A stretch of DNA of 40,054 nt from JACCTH01 sp035253825. GTDB lineage: Bacteria; Actinomycetota; Acidimicrobiia; Spongiisociales; ZC4RG35. Both the position numbers and the translations under genes were made by a program. How positions within the stretch are numbered: the stretch's first letter is position 1; each line of letters opens with the position of its first letter. Below the pieces are notes generated by a model, which did no database searches, was not told the origin of the DNA, and saw only the letters and a program-made list of their open reading frames with translations. Positions 14,502 through 22,227 of this stretch are shown piece by piece. The stretch covers positions 1 to 40,054 of the forward strand of contig DATFBM010000039.1 of NCBI GenBank assembly GCA_035253825.1, in the 5' to 3' direction.

Positions 14502-15941
14502 TCACTCCCCGGTTCCATCACTCGCCATCTCGAAAGCAATTTGTCGGGCGGCGACATCGGCGAGGATCAACCGAGCCGATATCCGTGCTCCCAGAGGAAG
14601 GTTGGTCCCCCGGCAGCGGCCGGTGACAGGCGGTGCCGTGAGCTGGATGACACCGCCCTCCTTGTCGACCTCAACGACCACAGCCGGGAAGATATCGCCG
14701 ATATTTTCTCGCAAGACCGCCGCCTCGAGCGTGGAAACGATTCCGGCCTCGTATTGCTGAGCCCGGCGGGTTGATCGTTCCATGATCGCCGGAAGCTCTG
14801 GGAGGCCCTCATGAACCCAGTCCGGGATCGCGTTCCCCGAGGAAACGGAGACACAGACTTCGCCCACGTAGCGGTCGACGAGCCGCCGGAGGGGAGCGGT
14901 GGTGTGGGCATACTCGGCCCCCACGCCCGCATGCCGGGCATTGGTCGGGACTTCGTCGTCGAAAGCCGCATAGCCCGAACCCCGCAGGAGGCTGGCCGCC
15001 TCGTTGAGCAGGGCGGCATGGCTGGGAAGGCTGGGATCGAGCTCGCGGATCATGGCCGCGAAGGGTTTCTCCTTCTCCCAGGTCACCCCTAGGGCGCGGG
15101 CGGTGTGACGGAGCCGATTGATCCTTACCGGACCGGCTCGGGGCAAGGTCCGCAACACGCCCACCTCGGCTTCGAGCATGACCGTGGCGGCGGCCTGGCC
15201 CGCCATCAGCGAGATTTGAGCGTTCCAACCCTCAACCGGCAACGGCGAGCGGAGTTCGAGGTCATAGCCATCCTCGTCGTGGCGGACGACCTGCTCGGGC
15301 AGCGGCAGGTTGATGCCTCCCAGGCGTGCCTCCCGCTCCTGGCGAAGGAGGCCGACCTCTTTCAATAGAGAGAGGGAGCCATCGGCCACCCCATGGTCGA
15401 TTCGGTCTTGGACTTCCTGATAGGAGAGCTTGGCCCGGCTCCGAACCAATGCCCGGCGCACCTCCAGCCGGGTGCCCTCACTATCCGCTTCGAGATACAT
15501 GTGCCACACCAGCGCCGGCCGTACCTGGTTGGGGAGCAGGCTGGCGGCCCCTTCGGAGATGGCTGGAGGATGCAACCGGGCGTTGCCATCGGGCGCATAA
15601 AAGGTTTGACCTCGCCTGTGAGCTTCGGCATCGACCTCGCCCCCGGGCTTGACAAAGGCCGCGACATCGGCGATGGCGTAATGAACCAGGTATCCCTCCG
15701 GGCGCCGCTCGATGAACAGCGCCTGGTCGAGGTCCATCGATAGTGGTGGATCGATGGTGACGAATGGAATTCCTGTCAGGTCGACGTCAGGGAGGCGGGG
15801 GTTGGCAGCCGCTTGGTCGGCCTCGGCGAGGACCTCCTCGGGGAATCCCAGCTCGACATCAAGGGCTCTTCGTAGGTCGGCCAACGAAGCGGCGATGGCT
15901 TGGTCATCGAGTTCGGTGAGGCGAAAGATGCGCGGGGACAC
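14502..15941 (-). CDS. RNB-domain ribonuclease (RNase II/R-like)
   Basis: A 479-residue exoribonuclease-like protein. The RNB active site TIDPPLSMDLDQAL gives D64, D70 and D72; the fourth acidic position of E. coli RNase II is Q73, as I recall for an actinobacterial subfamily. IADVAAFVKPGG, GQTFYAPDGNARLHPPAISEGAASLLP and the late H..TTAPLRRLVDRY segment complete the domain. Cold-shock and S1 domains are reduced: only a short C-terminal beta-rich region follows. The start chosen is GTG 15941, with TACCAT seven bases upstream. The open frame continues to 16058, but that would overlap the divergent gene at 16006. Confidence 0.87.
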   Translation of the reverse strand: MSPRIFRLTELDDQAIAASLADLRRALDVELGFPEEVLAEADQAAANPRLPDVDLTGIPFVTIDPPLSMDLDQALFIERRPEGYLVHYAIADVAAFVKPGGEVDAEAHRRGQTFYAPDGNARLHPPAISEGAASLLPNQVRPALVWHMYLEADSEGTRLEVRRALVRSRAKLSYQEVQDRIDHGVADGSLSLLKEVGLLRQEREARLGGINLPLPEQVVRHDEDGYDLELRSPLPVEGWNAQISLMAGQAAATVMLEAEVGVLRTLPRAGPVRINRLRHTARALGVTWEKEKPFAAMIRELDPSLPSHAALLNEAASLLRGSGYAAFDDEVPTNARHAGVGAEYAHTTAPLRRLVDRYVGEVCVSVSSGNAIPDWVHEGLPELPAIMERSTRRAQQYEAGIVSTLEAAVLRENIGDIFPAVVVEVDKEGGVIQLTAPPVTGRCRGTNLPLGARISARLILADVAARQIAFEMASDGTGE

Positions 15942-15948
15942 CGAGCTG

Positions 15949-15954
15949 ATGGTA
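15949..15954 (-). promoter_or_regulatory. Putative leaderless -10 box of the RNB gene
   Basis: TACCAT on the minus strand, seven bases before GTG 15941. It supports the shorter start of the ribonuclease. No -35 is evident. Confidence 0.4.
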
Positions 15955-15991
15955 CGAAGCGACCAAAGATGAGCCGGAGGGCCTCCACAGT

Positions 15992-15997
15992 TAGCCT
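15992..15997 (+). promoter_or_regulatory. Putative -10 box of the cyclase-family gene
   Basis: TAGCCT lies eight bases before ATG 16006 and five before the in-frame GTG 16003. The same hexamer with eight-base spacing precedes the GcvT-like gene at 6705. Confidence 0.35.
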
Positions 15998-16005
15998 CGG
16001 TTGTG

Positions 16006-16698
16006 ATGCCCGCCCGTCTGGTTGATCTCAGCCATGTTGTTGAGGACGGCATGGTCACCTATCAGGGACTGCCGTCGCCGGTGGTATCGGATTTTCTGAC
16101 CCGCGAGGAGTCGCGCCAGCGCTATGCCCCGGGGACCGAGTTCCATATTGGACGCATCGACCTGGTCGCCAACACTGGAACCTATGTCGACAGCCCGTTC
16201 CATCGATATGCTCATGGCGTCGACCTGGCCGAGCTCCCCCTGGAGTCGCTAGCCGATCTCCCGACCGTCGTCGTCCGTGTGACCGGCGCCGTTGATCGCG
16301 CCATCGATGTCGATCCCTTCCTCACCCCTGACCTGAGGGGCAAGGCAGTTTTGATCCACACCGGTTGGGCTTCGTGGTGGCGAACCCCGCAGTACTTCAA
16401 GGATCATCCTCACATCACAGGGCCGTCGGCAGCTTTGCTGGTCGAGAAGGGAGCGGCGCTGGTTGGAATCGATTCCTACAACATCGACTCGACCGCCACC
16501 GGCGAGCGCCCGGCCCACACCGCCTTGCTCGCCGCTGGCATTCCGATCGTGGAGCACCTGCGCGGACTCGATCAGCTCCCGACAGAAGGTGCCCGCTTTA
16601 CCGCCGTCCCGGTGAAAGTGAAACGGATGGGCACATTCCCGGTGCGGGCCTACGCGGCTCTTCCGGTCGAAGACTCCGACGTACGATTGGCTCGATGA
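16006..16698 (+). CDS. Cyclase-family protein (kynurenine-formamidase-like metal hydrolase fold)
   Basis: A 230-residue protein of the Cyclase (PF04199-type) family, which includes kynurenine formamidase and isatin hydrolase. It has DLSHVVEDGMVTY at the start and VLIHTGW in the middle. The usual HxGTHxDxPxH metal site reads NTGTYVDSPFHRYAHG, so two His ligands are replaced by Asn and Tyr. Such variants occur in a subfamily, and metal use there is unclear. Start is ATG 16006 (GTG 16003 is possible). The stop overlaps the aldehyde dehydrogenase start as ATGA, so the two gene products probably act in one pathway. Confidence 0.85.
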   Translation: MPARLVDLSHVVEDGMVTYQGLPSPVVSDFLTREESRQRYAPGTEFHIGRIDLVANTGTYVDSPFHRYAHGVDLAELPLESLADLPTVVVRVTGAVDRAIDVDPFLTPDLRGKAVLIHTGWASWWRTPQYFKDHPHITGPSAALLVEKGAALVGIDSYNIDSTATGERPAHTALLAAGIPIVEHLRGLDQLPTEGARFTAVPVKVKRMGTFPVRAYAALPVEDSDVRLAR

Positions 16699-18356
16699 CC
16701 GCCGCCGCCCCCGTGACATCCGATTTAGTGGCGCCTTTGGACGACCTGGATCGGTCACAAGGAACCTGGATCAAGACCTCGATTGCTGATCGGGTCGCGC
16801 TCCTGCTATCGGTTGCCAGGAGAATGGATTTCGTGGCCGAGCGCTGGGTGGAGTTGGCGGCGGCCGCCAAGCGTTTCTCGCTCGACACCCCGGCCGCGGC
16901 CGAGGAGTGGCTGAGTGGACCCTTCGCCATTGTCGCCTACTGCCGGGCCCTCGCCGAGACTCTCCGACGGGTGGGCGAAGGGCTGAACCCGTACCCCTCC
17001 CGGGCAGTCAAGGTTGGCTCCGACGGCAGGGCGATCGTCAACGTGCTCCCCTTCGATTGGTACGACTACCTGCTGCTGAGCGGGTACACCATCGAAGTCC
17101 GGATGGATCCGTCGGTGACCCCGGCCACCCTGGCCGAGAACACCGCCTCTGCCTACCGCCAGACCGCGCGACCGGGCGTGTGCGCGGTCCTGGGGGCCGG
17201 CAACGTGGGCTCGATCGCACCGCTCGATGTCCTCTACAAGCTGATGGCCGACAACCAGGTCGTCATCCTCAAGATGAGCCCGGTTAACGACTATCTGAGA
17301 GCACTCCTCGAAGACGTCTTCGCCGAGCTCATCGACGGGGGGTACGTAAGGATCATCTCCGGAGGAAATGACGTCGGACGTGAGCTCGTGCACCACCCCG
17401 CCGTGACATCGGTCCACATCACCGGGAGCCGGGCCACCCACGATGCCCTCGCTCCTGGCCTGGAAAAACCCGTGACCAGTGAGCTCGGCGGTGTCAGTCC
17501 GGTCATCGTGGTCCCGGGTACATGGAGCGATGCCGATTTCAAATATCAGGCTGCTCAGATCGCCACTGCCAAGCTGATCAACGTTGGCTACAACTGCATC
17601 GCCCCCCAGATCCTCGTTCTTCCTGCCAACTGGGAGGGATCGAGCCGGCTGATCGAAGCGATCGGCGAGATGATCGATTCACTCGAGGCTCGCCATCCCT
17701 ATTACCCAGGCGGCGAAGAGCGCCGTGCCGGCGTCGCCCGGCGCCCGGGAGCGGTGACCGTAGGGGGCTTTCCCACCACGATCCTCCCCGACCTCACACC
17801 GGGAGCGCGCGAGGAGGCCTTCCAAATCGAATACTTCGGGCCGGTGCTCGGAGTGGTCAAGATCGACTTCTCCGACCCCGCCTACTTCCTGCAGGCGGCG
17901 GTGGCATTTGCCAATAACGAACTCGACGGATCGCTCGGGGCCAATCTCATCATCCACCCACAGACGATTCGTGAGTACCAGCCCCACTTCGACCAGGCGG
18001 TCTCCAACCTGAAGTACGGCGCCATCGCCGTCAACACTTGGACCGCGCTCAACTTCCTCATGCCAAGGGCATCGTGGGGCTCATATCCCGGAAACACTGT
18101 CGAGTCGGTGGGGAGCGGGGTGGGTGTGGTTCACAATGCCTTGCTTTTCGACCGACCCGAAAAGACCGTTTCTCGGGGCCCGTTCTCTCCGGTGCCACAC
18201 GGCTGGCGGCATGGTGAATTTCACGCCTCTCCGCCCCCGCCCTGGTCGCTGACCAGCCGCCACGGTGCCGAAACCAGCCGGCTCCTCACCCGCTTCATTG
18301 CCGACCCGAAACTCTCTCGCCTCCCACCGCTTCTCCGCTCCGCCCTCTCCGGATAA
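16695..18356 (+). CDS. Aldehyde dehydrogenase family protein, long form
   Basis: A 553-residue NAD(P)-dependent dehydrogenase of the ALDH superfamily, about 60 residues longer than most. Visible landmarks are CAVLGAGNVGSIAPLDVLYKL, VTSVHITGS, the general base E263 in SELGG and nucleophile C301 in NVGYNCIAP. IEYFGPVLGVV matches the usual E-x-FGPV motif. The extra length is at the C-terminus, which is Pro/Arg-rich. The ATG at 16695 overlaps the preceding gene stop. A longer open frame back to 16365 lies inside that gene. The substrate is unknown; the cyclase-family partner suggests a ring-opening or amide/lactone pathway. Confidence 0.88.
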   Translation: MTAAAPVTSDLVAPLDDLDRSQGTWIKTSIADRVALLLSVARRMDFVAERWVELAAAAKRFSLDTPAAAEEWLSGPFAIVAYCRALAETLRRVGEGLNPYPSRAVKVGSDGRAIVNVLPFDWYDYLLLSGYTIEVRMDPSVTPATLAENTASAYRQTARPGVCAVLGAGNVGSIAPLDVLYKLMADNQVVILKMSPVNDYLRALLEDVFAELIDGGYVRIISGGNDVGRELVHHPAVTSVHITGSRATHDALAPGLEKPVTSELGGVSPVIVVPGTWSDADFKYQAAQIATAKLINVGYNCIAPQILVLPANWEGSSRLIEAIGEMIDSLEARHPYYPGGEERRAGVARRPGAVTVGGFPTTILPDLTPGAREEAFQIEYFGPVLGVVKIDFSDPAYFLQAAVAFANNELDGSLGANLIIHPQTIREYQPHFDQAVSNLKYGAIAVNTWTALNFLMPRASWGSYPGNTVESVGSGVGVVHNALLFDRPEKTVSRGPFSPVPHGWRHGEFHASPPPPWSLTSRHGAETSRLLTRFIADPKLSRLPPLLRSALSG

Positions 18357-18378
18357 TCAGCGAACCCAGGGTTGTGGA

Positions 18379-18393
18379 CCGCGTCCAGCGCGG
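18379..18393. terminator. Short GC hairpin between convergent genes
   Basis: CCGCG and CGCGG arms around a five-base loop in the 59-bp gap between the aldehyde dehydrogenase and isomerase stops. There is no T-run; support is positional only. Confidence 0.25.
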
Positions 18394-18415
18394 ATATCGC
18401 CACAGAGAAGCTCGA

Positions 18416-19222
18416 TCAGGAACCCGTAAAGCGGGGAGGGCGCTTCTCGACATGAGCGGTGATCGCCTCGTCAAGATCGTCCGAGATCAGAAACGCTGCG
18501 TTCCAAAGCGCCATGTAGTCGAGGGCCTGGTCGATTGATCGACCCTCGCCCGCTCGGAGCACCGCCTTCGCTCCCTCAACCACTAGCGGCGAATTTGAAG
18601 CGATCTCCGCCGCCAGGGTCATGACTTCCTTGTGAAGGCTCTCCTCATCGGCCAGCACCCGGGAGACGAGTCCCATCTCGAGGGCTCGGTCTGCTCCGAT
18701 ATCGGCTCCGGTATAGACGAGTTCGGCGACATGGCCGGGGCCGACGATGCGAGGCAAGCGTTGGATCGTCCCCACGTCTGCCACCAAACCCATCCGGGTC
18801 TCTCGCACCGAGAAGATGGCATCGGCCGCGGACCAGCGAATGTCACAGGCCGTGATGAGATCCATGCCAGCTCCGAGGCAATAGCCGTGGATGGCGGCAA
18901 TGACTGGCTTGGGGCAGTCGGCCAAGGCCGTGAACGTGTGCTGGAGCCTTTTGATCTCCGACATCAGCGTCCGCCGGCGCTCGGCCTCTGATCGTCCCTC
19001 GGGAATGATCGCCCCCAGCATCTGAAGGTCGATCCCCACCGTGAAGGCGGGCCCGCGACCTCGTACCACCAGGACCCGGACCTGGTCGTCTTCCCCCAGC
19101 GCCTCGACCACCTGGGGAAGGCCGGACCACATCTCGGGAGACATGGCATTCAGCTTCTGCGGCCGGTCGAGCCAAACGATGGCGACATGATCGACTCGTT
19201 CGACCGAAATGTTGTCAGTCAC
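18416..19222 (-). CDS. Enoyl-CoA hydratase/isomerase family, dienoyl-CoA isomerase-like
   Basis: A 268-residue crotonase-fold protein. The oxyanion-hole regions are GIDLQML and IHGYCLGAGMDL. The stretch ACDIRWSAADAIFSVRETRMG with LVADVGTIQRLP closely follows mammalian delta3,5-delta2,4-dienoyl-CoA isomerase, including its three acidic active-site residues (Asp in ACD, Glu in RET, Asp in ADVG). It therefore more likely isomerises dienoyl-CoA than hydrates enoyl-CoA. The start is GTG 19222 with a GGAGAG Shine-Dalgarno, overlapping the ABC permease stop by eight bases. It could serve beta-oxidation of unsaturated acids or the CoA intermediates of the nearby paa pathway. Confidence 0.88.
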   Translation of the reverse strand: MTDNISVERVDHVAIVWLDRPQKLNAMSPEMWSGLPQVVEALGEDDQVRVLVVRGRGPAFTVGIDLQMLGAIIPEGRSEAERRRTLMSEIKRLQHTFTALADCPKPVIAAIHGYCLGAGMDLITACDIRWSAADAIFSVRETRMGLVADVGTIQRLPRIVGPGHVAELVYTGADIGADRALEMGLVSRVLADEESLHKEVMTLAAEIASNSPLVVEGAKAVLRAGEGRSIDQALDYMALWNAAFLISDDLDEAITAHVEKRPPRFTGS

Positions 19223-20411
19223 CGGCTCTCCAGGCGTCCTTGATTCGCACTCTGCTCCCGAAGCGCAGAAGGCCGCCGGCATAGATTCGCGCCGCCAGCA
19301 CGACCAGAAGCACTATGGCACCGAGCGCCACCACGACGGCGAGTGCATGCTCGGCCCAAGAGATCGCACCCAACGAATTGCGGATGGGGACCACGAACCC
19401 GGCGGTAAAGGGGATGAACGTCGTGATGCGAGCGACGAGCGATGAGGGATCGTCGAGCACGCTGAAGCTGACGAAGAATCCCACCACGGCCAGCATCGTC
19501 ATCGGTAGCGCTGCCGACTGGGCATCCTCGGTCCGACTCGTCAGGGAGCCGGCGGCTGCGTAAAGGGCGGCATAGATGCCGAATCCAATCAGGAACCAGA
19601 GCACCAGCACTCCGACTGTCTGGAGGTCGAAGGCGGGGAGCGAGACCACCCCAGTGATTCTGATCGCTGCGAAGGCGGCTGCCATCGTCAAAGCGAATTG
19701 AGCGAGACCGAGGATGCCGATACCGAGGACCTTGCCCCCCAGCATCTGCCAGGGCTGGAGCGTGGCCAATAGGACCTCAACGACTCGGTTGTTCTTCTCC
19801 TCGGTAACCCCGGTCAGGACCGTGTTGCCGTAGGTGAGGATGGCGATGTAGAGCAGCACCAACCCGGCATAGGCGATCACGCTGCTGTCGGCGTTGTCGG
19901 ACCCGGGGCCACTGAGGCTTCTCACCTCGAGGGGGTCGTTCGACAAGACCTCCACAACCTCGGAGGCAACTTGCTCGTTCTCTGCCATGAGCTCTTGCAA
20001 GCGGGAGGCGCCCGCGGCTTGCTGCAGCCGGTCCACTACCTCGTTTCCACCGAAGCCCTGCTGCGCGACGACCGCGGATGTTCCGTCGATAAGTAGGACC
20101 TCAACGTCACCGCGGCGGAGAGAGGCCTCGCCCTCCTCGGCGGTGGAAAACTCGGTCACTTCGAAGACGTCCGGTTCCGTCTCCTCATCGGCGGCCAAGC
20201 CGGCCTCGAACTGACGAGCCGCCTCGACTATCTGCTCGTTGCCCTCTCCCACCGCTCCGATCTCGAAAGTGGCGGCGTCTCCGCCCAACGCCTGAGGGAT
20301 GAGGATGATCCCGAGGAGTATCGCCACGGTGAGGACCGAGGAAATGATGAAGCCCTTGCTCCGTCCCCGCTCTCGCAGCTCGCGTCTTGTCACCAGCCAG
20401 AGGTTCGTCAC
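19215..20411 (-). CDS. ABC-2 type permease (NatB-like)
   Basis: A 398-residue membrane protein. It has one helix near residues 22-43, a long hydrophilic loop of about 130 residues (EIGAVGEGNEQIVEAARQF and on), then about five helices between 180 and 380. This is the NatB/ABC-2 exporter layout; GVTEEKNNRVVEVLLATLQPWQML before the second helix is characteristic. The GTG start overlaps the ATPase stop as GTGA. It pairs with the ATPase at 20408 as an exporter, possibly of Na+ or a small molecule. Confidence 0.9.
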   Translation of the reverse strand: MTNLWLVTRRELRERGRSKGFIISSVLTVAILLGIILIPQALGGDAATFEIGAVGEGNEQIVEAARQFEAGLAADEETEPDVFEVTEFSTAEEGEASLRRGDVEVLLIDGTSAVVAQQGFGGNEVVDRLQQAAGASRLQELMAENEQVASEVVEVLSNDPLEVRSLSGPGSDNADSSVIAYAGLVLLYIAILTYGNTVLTGVTEEKNNRVVEVLLATLQPWQMLGGKVLGIGILGLAQFALTMAAAFAAIRITGVVSLPAFDLQTVGVLVLWFLIGFGIYAALYAAAGSLTSRTEDAQSAALPMTMLAVVGFFVSFSVLDDPSSLVARITTFIPFTAGFVVPIRNSLGAISWAEHALAVVVALGAIVLLVVLAARIYAGGLLRFGSRVRIKDAWRAGD

Positions 20412-21292
20412 TTCACCGCCTGCAGAAAGATTTCAGAAAGCGAGGGAGTGGTGTACACGAAACGTCGGACAGAGCCTGTTGCCAAGGCGCCGCTCATAAG
20501 GGGTCGCACGTCGATTTCGGCCGGAACTTGCAGGTAGATCCGATTGCCTTCGCGGGCGCTGACGAACTCCTCGAGCCCGTCGAGGCCTGGAGCCAAACCA
20601 TCGGCCAACTCGATCTCGAGATGCCGAACGGGAGAAGCGTCCTTGATTTCCTCGACGGTGCCGGTTTGGACCACCCGTCCCTGACGGATGATGACGACGT
20701 CCTCGCACAAGTCCTCGACGAGATCGAGCTGATGCGACGAGAAGACGACTGCCGCTCCTCCCTCGGCCCGCTCGGCGAGCACCTCGGCCAGCGTTGCAAC
20801 ACCGATGGGATCAAGTCCGCTGAAGGGTTCGTCTAGGACGAGGAGCTCCGGTTCGTTTACGAGAGCGGCCGCTAGCTGGACGCGTTGCTGGTTTCCGTGT
20901 GAGAGTTTCTCGGTTTGATCGTGAGCGCGATCGGCGAGACCAAGTCGCTCCAGCAGTTCGCTCGCTGCTTTGCCCGCCTCGTTTCCGCTCATCCCGTGGA
21001 GACGACCGAAATAGGTCAGCTGGTCAAAGACTTTCATCTTCGGGTAGAGGCCGCGGCTCTCGGGCATATACCCAAAACGCATTCGTTCCTCGTGACTGAC
21101 CGTCACCCCATCCCAGGTCACGGTTCCCTGATCGGGGGTCACCAGGCCAAAAATTGTTCGCATGGCAGTCGTCTTGCCGGCGCCGTTGGGTCCAAGGAAG
21201 CCCAGCATCCGGCCTCGGTTCGCCACGAAGGTGCAGCCATCGAGCGCCTTGACGGCTCCATATGACTTGTGAAGGTCGTGAATGTGCAGCAT
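20408..21292 (-). CDS. ABC transporter ATP-binding protein (NatA-like)
   Basis: A 294-residue ATPase with Walker A GPNGAGKTT (34-42), signature LSHGNQQR, Walker B LLVLDEPFSGLDP and the switch His in SSHQLD. The C-terminal 75 residues are the extra domain found in NatA-type ATPases. It is the first gene of a three-gene unit with the permease and a dienoyl-CoA isomerase, each overlapping the next. The ATG at 21292 is divergent from the thioesterase gene 107 bp away. Confidence 0.93.
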   Translation of the reverse strand: MLHIHDLHKSYGAVKALDGCTFVANRGRMLGFLGPNGAGKTTAMRTIFGLVTPDQGTVTWDGVTVSHEERMRFGYMPESRGLYPKMKVFDQLTYFGRLHGMSGNEAGKAASELLERLGLADRAHDQTEKLSHGNQQRVQLAAALVNEPELLVLDEPFSGLDPIGVATLAEVLAERAEGGAAVVFSSHQLDLVEDLCEDVVIIRQGRVVQTGTVEEIKDASPVRHLEIELADGLAPGLDGLEEFVSAREGNRIYLQVPAEIDVRPLMSGALATGSVRRFVYTTPSLSEIFLQAVK

Positions 21293-21399
21293 GGTCAGTC
21301 CGCTCTCATTGAAGACGCGACTTTTCCAACCTGTCTCGACGGATCACGATTCTGGACGATAGGCCGGTCAGCGACCGGGCCGGTTACGGTGTTCGGCCC

Positions 21400-22200
21400 A
21401 TGGCTCAGGCTCTGTTCGAAAAAAGCGGGGAACTGTTCGTCCCCACCGAATTGGTCCGGGGTGGTTGGGACGACAAGACCCAGCACGGCAGCCCGCCTGC
21501 GGGCTTGCTAGCCAGGGCGGTGGACCTCGTCGCCACTTCCGTGCCGATGCAGGTGGTCCGGTTCACTGTCGACCTATTCCGGCCGGTGCCGATGGCACCC
21601 CTCCGAGTCGAAACCGTCGTCCGCCGAGACGGCAAGCGAATCCAGGTCGTCGATGCCCTCCTTCTCGCCGGTGACCTCGAAGTGGGCCGTGTGTCCGCCC
21701 TCAAGATTCGCCTGGCGGAGCTTGATTTGGAACCTTTGGTGTTGGAATGGGATCCACCACCGGCGCCAGAGTCGTTGCAGCCGATGCAATGGTCCGACCG
21801 CTTCGGATCGCGCAAGGGTCTGCCTCGATTTCATTACGACGCCATCGAGGTGCGGACCATCGACGACAGCTTCCTGTCCTACGGCCCGGGGACGTCATGG
21901 TTTCGGCTCAAGTACCCCGTCGTGGCGGGGGAGGAGATGTCTCCCTTCGTGCGCCTGGCCACCATCGCCGACATGTCGAACGGCAATTCTCAGAGCCTCG
22001 ATCCCCGAGAGTGGATCTACATCAATCCGGACATCACCCTCTATTCGCATCGGCTGCCGGTGGGGGAATGGGTTGGGATGCAGTCCGAAGCCCGTCAGCA
22101 TCGCTCAGGGATCGGTATGGCCGACACGCTGGTCTTTGACATCGCCGGACCCCTGGGGAGGATCAGCCAGGCCCAGGTCGTCGACCAGCGGATTGACTAA
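21400..22200 (+). CDS. Acyl-CoA thioesterase family protein (double hotdog)
   Basis: A 266-residue protein with two hotdog halves, as in TesB-like thioesterases. The first half has HGSPPAGLLARA and MQVVRFTVDLFRPVP; the second has FVRLATIADMSNGN and a C-terminal GMADTLVFDIAGPLGRISQAQ. It would hydrolyse acyl-CoA to free acid and CoA. Its stop codon lies within the 26-bp palindrome of the paaA promoter, and the paa operon begins 27 bases later. A role in relieving CoA trapping in phenylacetate breakdown is attractive but inferred. The ATG at 21400 has no Shine-Dalgarno; TACGGT lies nine bases upstream. Confidence 0.85.
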   Translation: MAQALFEKSGELFVPTELVRGGWDDKTQHGSPPAGLLARAVDLVATSVPMQVVRFTVDLFRPVPMAPLRVETVVRRDGKRIQVVDALLLAGDLEVGRVSALKIRLAELDLEPLVLEWDPPPAPESLQPMQWSDRFGSRKGLPRFHYDAIEVRTIDDSFLSYGPGTSWFRLKYPVVAGEEMSPFVRLATIADMSNGNSQSLDPREWIYINPDITLYSHRLPVGEWVGMQSEARQHRSGIGMADTLVFDIAGPLGRISQAQVVDQRID

Positions 22201-22221
22201 CGAACGATCGTTCGTTAGTCT
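22193..22221 (+). promoter_or_regulatory. Promoter of paaABCDE-paaR with embedded TetR-type operator
   Basis: TTGACT (22193-22198), a 17-base spacer and TAGTCT (22216-22221) form a near-consensus promoter. ATG 22228 follows six bases later, so the mRNA should be leaderless. A perfect 26-bp palindrome (22195-22220; half-site GACTAACGAACGA, then its reverse complement) covers both promoter boxes and the spacer. A repressor bound there would block polymerase. The likely binder is the TetR protein encoded last in the operon, giving autoregulation. Confidence 0.75.
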
Positions 22222-22227
22222 CAAGGG

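Noticed and set aside
15942..16058. N-terminal extension of the RNB ribonuclease to 16058
   Set aside because: It would overlap the divergent cyclase-family gene, and the added residues look unrelated; a -10 box supports GTG 15941.
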